From CAKSHC01 sp045594545 (GTDB lineage: Bacteria > Bacillota > Clostridia > Oscillospirales > UMGS1783), in assembly GCA_045594545.1 (NCBI GenBank), contig JAZNYQ010000071.1:1-19567 (forward strand): a DNA stretch of 19,567 nucleotides, given 5' to 3'. The notes under the pieces are model-generated. The model did not search any database. It was not told the DNA's origin and saw only the letters and a list, made by a program, of their open reading frames with translations. Position numbers and translations under genes: made by a program. Positions 14,738 through 19,567 of this stretch are shown piece after piece; positions within the stretch are counted from its first letter, which is position 1; each line of letters opens with the position of its first letter.

Positions 14738-15424
14738 TTATTTAACCTCAAATTTATAGCCTACACCCCACACCGTTTTCAGGCTCCAGTTTTCATCTGC
14801 GGCAACTTCCAATTTTTCGCGCAAACGCTTAATATGCACATCTACCGTACGGGAATCTCCGTAATACTCAAATCCCCATACCTCATCCAACAACTGATCG
14901 CGGGTATATACTTTGTTAGGGTTGGACGCCAAATGAAACAATAATTCCAGCTCTTTGGGCGGCATATCAACAACTTCTCCGTTGATCTGCACCTCAAAGG
15001 CAACCTTATCGATCAACAGATTATTATATTCAATGCGCAACTTCTCTTCCGACACGCCCCCCAGACGGCGGAAAATGGCTCTAATGCGCGCCAACACCTC
15101 TTTCGCATCAAAGGGCTTAACGATATAATCATCCACGCCACGATCAAAACTTTGCAGTTTATCAAAACTCTCTCCGCGGGCCGTGATCATAATAACCGGA
15201 ATATCGCTCTTCTTGCGCACTTCTTCTAACACTTTATATCCATCTACCTTTGGCATCATGATATCCAGCAGCATCATATCCGGCGCAAAAGCATCAAATT
15301 CCTTCAGCGCCACTTCACCGTTCTCGGCTATCATTACTGTGTAGCCATCTTTCTCCAAATACAAACGCAACAATTCACTGATGTTTTCATCATCATCAAC
15401 AATCATAATTCGAATATTATTCAT
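14738..15424 (-). CDS. OmpR/PhoB-family response regulator
   Basis: A 228-residue two-domain regulator. The receiver domain (1-about 120) has acidic pocket D10-D12, phosphoacceptor D54 (MLLDIMMPKVDG), switch threonine T81 (MITARGE) and K103 (IVKPFDAKEVLARI). The C-terminal winged-helix DNA-binding domain (about 130-228) ends with the recognition segment SRTVDVHIKRLREKL and VWGVGYKFE. It is first in the operon with the kinase and HtrA. AAGGAAGGG precedes the ATG at 15424. Three PhoP-box-like hexamers at 15477-15504 lie upstream and may mark autoregulation. It is most like the PhoP/ResD/WalR group, but assignment to one of these is not possible by eye. Confidence 0.94.
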   Translation of the reverse strand: MNNIRIMIVDDDENISELLRLYLEKDGYTVMIAENGEVALKEFDAFAPDMMLLDIMMPKVDGYKVLEEVRKKSDIPVIMITARGESFDKLQSFDRGVDDYIVKPFDAKEVLARIRAIFRRLGGVSEEKLRIEYNNLLIDKVAFEVQINGEVVDMPPKELELLFHLASNPNKVYTRDQLLDEVWGFEYYGDSRTVDVHIKRLREKLEVAADENWSLKTVWGVGYKFEVK

Positions 15425-15476
15425 AAGAAATCCCTTCCTTTCTCTTTTATCATACCTGCAATATGTGATGGTTGTG

Positions 15477-15504
15477 TTAACAATTTATAAATAATTTGTT
15501 CACA
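15477..15504 (+). promoter_or_regulatory. Three hexamers at 11-bp period, PhoP-box-like
   Basis: TTAACA (15477-15482), TAAATA (15488-15493) and TTCACA (15499-15504) repeat every 11 bp, one helical turn. OmpR/PhoB-family regulators such as Bacillus PhoP bind TT(A/C/T)ACA-type direct repeats with this spacing. The array lies between the divergent response regulator and smpB genes. The middle hexamer is a poor match, and the AT-rich background raises the chance level. Confidence 0.35.
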
Positions 15505-15511
15505 ATTAGCA

Positions 15512-15520
15512 TTTCGACAA
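15512..15520 (-). promoter_or_regulatory. Second Spo0A-box-like site
   Basis: The minus strand reads TTGTCGAAA, one register short of the full TTTGTCGAAA seen at 10788-10797. Both sites share GCATTTCGACAA on the plus strand. It lies 8 bp upstream of the smpB -35 box and upstream of the response regulator gene, so either could be its target. Confidence 0.35.
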
Positions 15521-15527
15521 GGTTTTA

Positions 15528-15556
15528 TTGCAAAATACCGTTTTCTATGTTATAAT
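15528..15556 (+). promoter_or_regulatory. smpB-ssrA promoter (extended -10)
   Basis: TTGCAA (15528-15533), a 17-bp spacer and a perfect TATAAT (15551-15556), preceded by TG at the extended -10 position. The start site would fall near 15563, close to the AGGAGG of smpB. A strong constitutive promoter fits a tmRNA operon. Confidence 0.82.
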
Positions 15557-15577
15557 ACATCAGCAGGAGGAATGGAA

Positions 15578-16042
15578 ATGGCCAATGTAAGCACCAAGAC
15601 AATTGCAGATAACCGTGTTGTCCGACATGAATATTTTGTTCTGGAAACTTATGAGGTCGGGATCGAATTGTACGGCACCGAGGTCAAATCCATTCGCAAC
15701 GGCCGAGTCAACCTAAAAGATTCCTACTGCAACATCCATGCCGGCGAACTCTTTGTCAATCATATGCACATCAGTCCGTACGAGCACGGAAATATTTTCA
15801 ATAAGGATCCGTTGCGCCAGCGCAAATTGCTCATGCACAAAAAAGAGATCCTCAAACTTTACGGCACGATCAAACAAGAGGGCTTGACCTTGATTCCCCT
15901 ATCCTTGTACTTCAAAGGTTCTCTGGTCAAAATGGCTCTTGGATTATGTAAAGGTAAGAAGCTTTACGACAAGAGAGCGGATATCCAAAAACGAGATGCT
16001 GCCAGAGAAATGGATCGGGCCATCAAGGATCGCAATCGTTAA
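15578..16042 (+). CDS. smpB: SsrA-binding protein SmpB
   Basis: A 154-residue RNA-binding protein that delivers tmRNA to stalled ribosomes (trans-translation). Family marks are the N-terminal NRVVRHEYFVLETYEVGIEL, GTEVKSIRNGRVNLKDSYC, the HISPYEHGN segment, RKLLMHKKEI, the YFKGSLVKMALGLCKGKKLYDKR stretch, and a basic C-terminal tail that mimics mRNA in the decoding site. Length is standard. The ATG at 15578 lies 7 nt after AGGAGG; the in-frame ATG at 15572 is only 1 nt from it and is too close. Its stop is followed 3 nt later by the tmRNA it binds, so both come from one transcript. Confidence 0.97.
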   Translation: MANVSTKTIADNRVVRHEYFVLETYEVGIELYGTEVKSIRNGRVNLKDSYCNIHAGELFVNHMHISPYEHGNIFNKDPLRQRKLLMHKKEILKLYGTIKQEGLTLIPLSLYFKGSLVKMALGLCKGKKLYDKRADIQKRDAAREMDRAIKDRNR

Positions 16043-16045
16043 TAT

Positions 16046-16395
16046 GGGGATGTAACGGTTTCGACGGGGACGATGAACTGCGATAAGCGAGCGGAGAGGC
16101 GGAATCTCCTTAATCAGCCGCAATTTTAAATGTAAACGCTAACAAGAATTTAGCAGTCGCTGCCTAACATAGGCGGCCGTCCTGCCTGTGAGTGCCACGG
16201 CACAGACCAGGGCGTGATTGAGTGGCGAACATGACCATGCTAAGATTTGCGCATGGCAGGACCAATGAATCTACCGAAGCCATCAGCCTGCGATTGGGCG
16301 GGTGCGCCGGGGGAATCCTAAAACGATCGCTACGCTCGTAGAAAGTTGCACGGATTTATCTTCGGACAGGGGTTCGACCCCCCTCATCTCCACCA
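16046..16395 (+). ncRNA. ssrA: Transfer-messenger RNA (tmRNA)
   Basis: One-piece tmRNA of 350 nt. The 5' end GGGGATG pairs with CATCTCC just before the ACCA 3' end (7-bp acceptor stem, one G-U). The conserved 5' region GTAACGGTTTCGACGGGGACG and a T-arm (GGGG-TTCGA-CCCC, about 16370-16383) are clear, and CCA is encoded. The middle contains the tag reading frame and GC-rich segments fitting the pseudoknots. With SmpB it rescues stalled ribosomes and marks the nascent peptide for proteolysis. It lies 3 nt after smpB and 5 nt before a strong terminator. Confidence 0.97.
16138..16167 (+). CDS. tmRNA proteolysis-tag reading frame
   Basis: The resume codon GCT (16138-16140) is assigned by alignment with Bacillus subtilis tmRNA, where ten bases separate the shared TAAATxTAA-type upstream signal from the resume codon. 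Translation gives ANKNLAVAA and a TAA stop at 16165. The AVAA end fits the C-terminal degron read by ClpXP-type proteases. This is a tag within tmRNA, not an independent gene. Confidence 0.85.
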   Translation, partial: ANKNLAVAA

Positions 16396-16400
16396 AAATA

Positions 16401-16435
16401 ACAACGCCGCTATAGTTATAGCGGCGTTGTTTTTA
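16401..16435. terminator. Bidirectional terminator between ssrA and the GH42 gene
   Basis: A perfect 14-base inverted repeat (ACAACGCCGCTATA / TATAGCGGCGTTGT) followed by TTTTATTT on the plus strand and, on the minus strand, TATTTTGG. It ends ssrA transcription and lies 2-30 nt beyond the stop codon of the convergent beta-galactosidase (16433-16435). Confidence 0.93.
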
Positions 16436-18421
16436 TTTGGATAATATTATGGTTTGGTACGGCATCAACTCTACGCATCCTTCATGCGTCAACCCGGTCA
16501 AAAGATCGGTCATGACACCATCGAAATAGAGTTTCCCTTTCTTTCCGTCGATCTCCTGCGCAGCAATACCGGCAAAATTACTACCTTCTCGGTAAGCCGG
16601 TACGACCGCCCCCTCAACTCGGAAAGCGTGTGAGCCACTTTCATTCAACAGATAATCGGTTAAACGGTGCAATCCTTCCGCATCAGGACGAGCACCCAGT
16701 ACAATTACCTGCCCCTTGCCTACGGATTTTTTGAAAAGTACACTCTTCCCGATGATTGAGGAAAAACCGCCTGTGACCGAGGCTAAGTTTATAGATTTCT
16801 CATCTATTTCATACAGCATCAGCCATTGCTCAGCCATAAACGGCGTTCCGTCCTGCCATTGACAAGTAATTTGATGATCATCGTCCGGCATCTGCTGAAC
16901 CAATTGACAACCAAGCAGATCCTCAACAAAGCCCATGGCCTTATTGATATAATGGGCTCCGTCATAATTACGAATATCGGTCATCGGGCCAACGACCCAT
17001 GTACCGCCGTTCTTCACCCACTCAACGATGCGGTTCGGTAAATCTCCTAATTCTGTAGTAAGCAAATACGGAGAGAACAGTAATTTATAACCATCCAAAC
17101 TATGCTGAGGGGCAATCAGATCGGGACGTACACCGTTAGCGATCATTGCGTTGTAGATCGGCTCAATCGGACGGAGTTCCCGATCGGTTGCCGAGACGGT
17201 ACCGTCCACAACTGGCTGGAACTTGAAGATCCATTCATTACGCATCGAAAAATGAATAGCCACATCCGTTTTCACCTTGGTATCGCTAAGAAAATCTGCC
17301 GCTTTACTGTATTCCTCAGACAATTCCTGCACTTCGGGGAAAATATGCATGGGACGACCTGACGCATATAGCACGGAACCATGCATCAACTCATGCCCTG
17401 TCCAATGCTGCCGCCACAACCAATAACTGTTCATCTCGCCGCCCAGCACAATCGGCAACCACGAGTTTGCCTTGCAGAAGCCTTCCGGACGCAAATGAGA
17501 GGGCGTAAAATGAGAACCGCTCCAACAGGTAGCCGTTTCGGTAATCCAGAACGGATGATCGGTTAAGGTGCGCAAATAGTCAAACCAAAATGCCGCACGA
17601 CGCTGATGGTCCTGATCATGATAATGGTTGAACTGGATCAGATCCATAAAATCGGCCATTTTTTCATAATCCATATTACTGAACGGCATCATATCGGTAC
17701 TGACGGGAGTATCGGTATACTTTTTCAGAATATCATACTGCATTTTTACAAATGCCGTGTGTGCATCATTGTGAAACTCATGCCAATCCATACGTTGAAT
17801 CGGCGGCAACCAGCTTTTCTTCAGCGGCGCCAGTACTTGATCAAACCGATCGTAATGCTGTGAAAACAGATTCAGATTCCAGCGACGATTCAATTCGTCA
17901 ATCGTCCCGTATTTCTTCTGCAGAAATTCAGCAAATTTCGCACGGCAGGTCGAACATTGGCAATCGACACCACCCGGTGCAATTTCATTATCTATCTGCC
18001 AACCGATGACATACGGATCCCTGCCGAATTCCTGCCCCATCTTCTCTACAATGCGACGGCTGTATTCCAAATAGGTCGCATTATTCGAGCAGTTGCTGCG
18101 GCGGGCGCCGTGTTGTTGCGGAATGCCAAATTCATCCATACGCATCATGGTAGGATCCTTTTCCTCCAACCACATCGGCGGGCAGGCCGTAGGCGTACCC
18201 AGCACTACATCAATACCGTTCTCGCCCAGTTTATTTATAATATCGTGAAGCCATTGAAAGTCGTATTGGCCATCTTTCGGCTCCATTTTACTCCAAGCAA
18301 ATTCGCCAATTCGAACCACGGTAAGTCCGGCCTTTTTCATCATGGCAATATCATGATCCTGCTCACTCTCCGGCCAATCTTCCGGATAATAATTGGCTCC
18401 TAATAACGGTCTTTTGTTCAT
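16433..18421 (-). CDS. GH42 beta-galactosidase
   Basis: A 662-residue glycoside hydrolase releasing terminal beta-D-galactose, with no signal peptide, so it works on imported oligosaccharides. The N-terminal TIM barrel begins LLGANYYPEDWPESEQDHDIA. The acid/base is E146 (GWQIDNEIAPGG) and the nucleophile E295 (FWITETATCWSG). Cysteines C111, C154, C156 and C159 match the zinc cluster of Thermus A4 GH42 enzyme. The trimerisation (Rossmann-like) domain and a small C-terminal beta domain follow, and length is typical. AAAGGATG lies about 8 nt before the ATG at 18421. It follows the GH36 fragment by 61 nt with a hairpin between, suggesting one galactoside operon. Beta-galactosides from plant galactan, milk or mucin glycans are possible substrates; no transporter is in view. 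Confidence 0.95.
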   Translation of the reverse strand: MNKRPLLGANYYPEDWPESEQDHDIAMMKKAGLTVVRIGEFAWSKMEPKDGQYDFQWLHDIINKLGENGIDVVLGTPTACPPMWLEEKDPTMMRMDEFGIPQQHGARRSNCSNNATYLEYSRRIVEKMGQEFGRDPYVIGWQIDNEIAPGGVDCQCSTCRAKFAEFLQKKYGTIDELNRRWNLNLFSQHYDRFDQVLAPLKKSWLPPIQRMDWHEFHNDAHTAFVKMQYDILKKYTDTPVSTDMMPFSNMDYEKMADFMDLIQFNHYHDQDHQRRAAFWFDYLRTLTDHPFWITETATCWSGSHFTPSHLRPEGFCKANSWLPIVLGGEMNSYWLWRQHWTGHELMHGSVLYASGRPMHIFPEVQELSEEYSKAADFLSDTKVKTDVAIHFSMRNEWIFKFQPVVDGTVSATDRELRPIEPIYNAMIANGVRPDLIAPQHSLDGYKLLFSPYLLTTELGDLPNRIVEWVKNGGTWVVGPMTDIRNYDGAHYINKAMGFVEDLLGCQLVQQMPDDDHQITCQWQDGTPFMAEQWLMLYEIDEKSINLASVTGGFSSIIGKSVLFKKSVGKGQVIVLGARPDAEGLHRLTDYLLNESGSHAFRVEGAVVPAYREGSNFAGIAAQEIDGKKGKLYFDGVMTDLLTGLTHEGCVELMPYQTIILSK

Positions 18422-18446
18422 ATGTTCACATCCTTTTTGTGCGGAT

Positions 18447-18477
18447 ATTCCCCAGCCCTACAGTCAGGCTGGGGAAT
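18447..18477 (-). other. Intercistronic hairpin between GH36 and GH42 genes
   Basis: A perfect 11-bp inverted repeat (ATTCCCCAGCC / GGCTGGGGAAT) with a 9-nt loop, 5 nt after the GH36 stop on the minus strand. The bases after it (ATCCGCACAAAAAGG) contain no T-run, so it is not a standard terminator. It could attenuate read-through or stabilise the GH36 message. Confidence 0.65.
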
Positions 18478-18482
18478 GTAGT

Positions 18483-19242
18483 TTATACCTTATTGTAATA
18501 GATCAAAATGGAAAATGCAACATCGGGATACCGACAAGCAATACCCTTCTCCATCAGTTCGGCACCGGTTGCCGTAAAGGTCTCCCCGGTATCGGCAACT
18601 TCAAGATTATAGGTAGCATCGGCTTCCAACCCCTTAAGTGCATAGATACTGGTTTCGTCACTGCTGTTAACCGGACGGAATGTAATGATGTATCCTCTAC
18701 CCTCTTCGGGGACATTAAACTGGTAGGCAGCATTTTTGGTGGTAACCTCACTGCCGACGCCATAAGAAAGCATGTAATAATCGGCATACATCATTTCACG
18801 ATTAACCTTATTTTCCGCCAATGCCTTTTGCATTTCGACCTCTATCCTGTCATTATAACCGGTCATACCGCCTGCGCTGAGCGTGCTTCGGCAATTATAC
18901 AGACCATTATCCGTCGGACTCTCATTCGGATACCGACCACCATGCAAAGGAATCCACCAAGTCAGATCAAAATTAATAGAGCGAACCGCATCTGTTTGAT
19001 TAAGACCCGCTACATTAAAGTCGCTTCTCCAAAGAGGTACCGAACGGCTCATCAATTCCAGATCCAACCGACGGCCACCGGATGCGCAGTTATCAATCAT
19101 CAATCCGGGGTTCTTCTCAACCAAGCCGTCCCAATACCGATAGAGATTGGTGACATATTGGATTTCACTCATGCCAACGCGATTCGCATTCTCATCGGCC
19201 TGTGCCCAATAAGAGGACGGATTCATATTGAAATCTTGACGG
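18483..19242 (-). CDS. GH36-type alpha-galactosidase, C-terminal fragment (cut by adapter)
   Basis: About 253 C-terminal residues of an enzyme usually near 700 residues. It opens with RQDFN, the segment carrying the catalytic nucleophile aspartate (codon 19233-19235). Next come the conserved IDNCASGGRRLDLE, then SVPLWRSDFN with the likely acid/base region, and a C-terminal beta-sandwich. The family removes terminal alpha-galactose (melibiose, raffinose and similar). The adapter begins 7 nt upstream of the nucleophile codon, so the N-terminal domain and half of the barrel are missing from this assembly, not from the organism. Reading on through the adapter would add false residues Ala-Ser-Asp. 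It is the upstream partner of the GH42 gene. The RQDFN form rather than KWDMN points to a divergent GH36/clan-D subgroup. Confidence 0.85.
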
Positions 19243-19326
19243 AAGTCGGAGGCCAAGCGGTCTTAGGAAGACAATGGGTCTTACCAACTCCTTGGCTCAC
19301 AGAACGACATGGCAACGATCCGACTT
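19243..19326 (+). other. Complete DNBSEQ adapter with 10-nt index (assembly artefact)
   Basis: Positions 19243-19274 match the 32-nt MGI/BGI read-1 adapter (AAGTCGGAGGCCAAGCGG...). Positions 19275-19284 (TGGGTCTTAC) occupy the place of a 10-nt sample index. Positions 19285-19326 match the reverse complement of the read-2 adapter (CAACTCCTTGGCTCACAGAA...), with one difference from my recollection at 19314 (A for T). The exact layout adapter-10 nt-adapter leaves little doubt. Sequences are recalled from memory, not searched. Confidence 0.95.
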
Positions 19327-19567
19327 TGATGGCACAACGGGCCAGACCCATGGTATCGGTCAGATCCTGGGTATTATAGTGACCCTTGGAAGAAGAGAAG
19401 TTGAAACAGCCGTTATGGCAGCAGATACAGGGCTTGATATCCTCCAGGCGGTCTTCCAGCAGCTTGGTGATCCACTCCGGGTCAGCCAGGAACTGGCGCG
19501 CCACGCCCATACCGTCGATCTTACCCTCGCCGATAGCCTCGGCGGCCACATCCGGCTCCATACGGCC
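19327..19567 (-). CDS. NADH:flavin oxidoreductase (enoate reductase/BaiCD-like) internal fragment
   Basis: An open reading frame through the whole stretch, without start or stop. It encodes the end of an old-yellow-enzyme TIM barrel (GRMEPDVAAEAIGEGKIDG, then ARQFLADPEW). Then comes the [4Fe-4S] cluster region PCICCHNGCF and, 23 residues on, ARCAI; the next residues are adapter. Enoate and 2,4-dienoyl-CoA reductases and bile-acid BaiCD/BaiH share this layout: barrel, cluster, then FAD/NAD domains. Typical members are about 650 residues, so only about 80 are seen. G+C is 141/241 (58%) by hand count, against 48% for 240 bp of the GH36 gene at 18961-19200. It is joined only through the adapter and probably comes from another locus or organism. 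Confidence 0.82.

Noticed and set aside
18447..18477. Hairpin after the GH36 gene as an intrinsic terminator
   Set aside because: There is no T-run after the stem on either strand, so it is listed only as an intercistronic hairpin.
18393..19379. Long plus-strand open frame of 328 codons
   Set aside because: It runs antisense to the GH42 start and the GH36 gene and crosses the adapter, so its end is artificial. It has no family resemblance or ribosome binding site.
19223..19561. Minus-strand frame joining the flavoenzyme fragment to later residues
   Set aside because: Residues after position 19327 (towards lower coordinates) are translated adapter; only 19327-19567 is real coding sequence.

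Overview
The window looks like a contig from a Bacillota (Clostridia-type) bacterium of about 48% G+C. Supporting features are AGGAGG-type ribosome binding sites, sigma-A promoters with 17-bp spacers, Spo0A-box-like sites, an smpB-ssrA pair and an RR-HK-HtrA operon. Assignment below class level is not possible by eye. Both ends are artificial. Positions 1-24 and 19243-19326 match the MGI/BGI DNBSEQ library adapter; the right-hand copy is complete and carries a 10-nt index. Positions 19327-19567, beyond that adapter, are about 58% G+C and encode an unrelated gene fragment. The contig is therefore an adapter-mediated chimera, and only about 25-19242 should be treated as one genome segment.

Region 1 (25-10726, minus strand) is a catabolic cluster read right to left. 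It begins with a FadR/GntR regulator and continues with malic enzyme, a CoA-acylating aldehyde dehydrogenase, a SucCD-type ADP-forming CoA ligase (beta, alpha), and a complete 2-oxoacid/acetoin dehydrogenase complex (E1 alpha, E1 beta, E2, E3). It ends in a LarA-type lactate/hydroxyacid racemase cut by the left adapter. Gaps are 7-15 nt or genes overlap by 1-4 nt, except for a 72-nt gap before the aldehyde dehydrogenase (a palindrome and possible second promoter) and a 69-nt hairpin gap between E2 and E3. The chemistry suggests oxidation of a hydroxyacid, or of pyruvate/acetoin, to acetyl-CoA, with an aldehyde oxidised to an acyl-CoA whose thioester is cashed in for ATP. The true substrate is not visible; the CoA ligase departs from succinate-type motifs.

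Region 2 (10783-11933, plus strand) is a divergent, orphan PAS protein with a degenerate histidine-kinase core and a Spo0A-box-like site inside its promoter. Its terminator is shared with the convergent htrA gene.

Region 3 (11932-15504, minus strand) is a response regulator-sensor kinase-HtrA envelope-stress operon, with three hexamers at 11-bp spacing upstream. Region 4 (15528-16435, plus strand) is smpB followed 3 nt later by tmRNA (tag ANKNLAVAA) and a strong bidirectional terminator. Region 5 (16433-19242, minus strand) is a galactoside-utilisation pair: a truncated GH36 alpha-galactosidase-like gene followed by a GH42 beta-galactosidase. No stretch over 300 bases lacks a gene. No insertion sequence, CRISPR array, tRNA or origin was seen.
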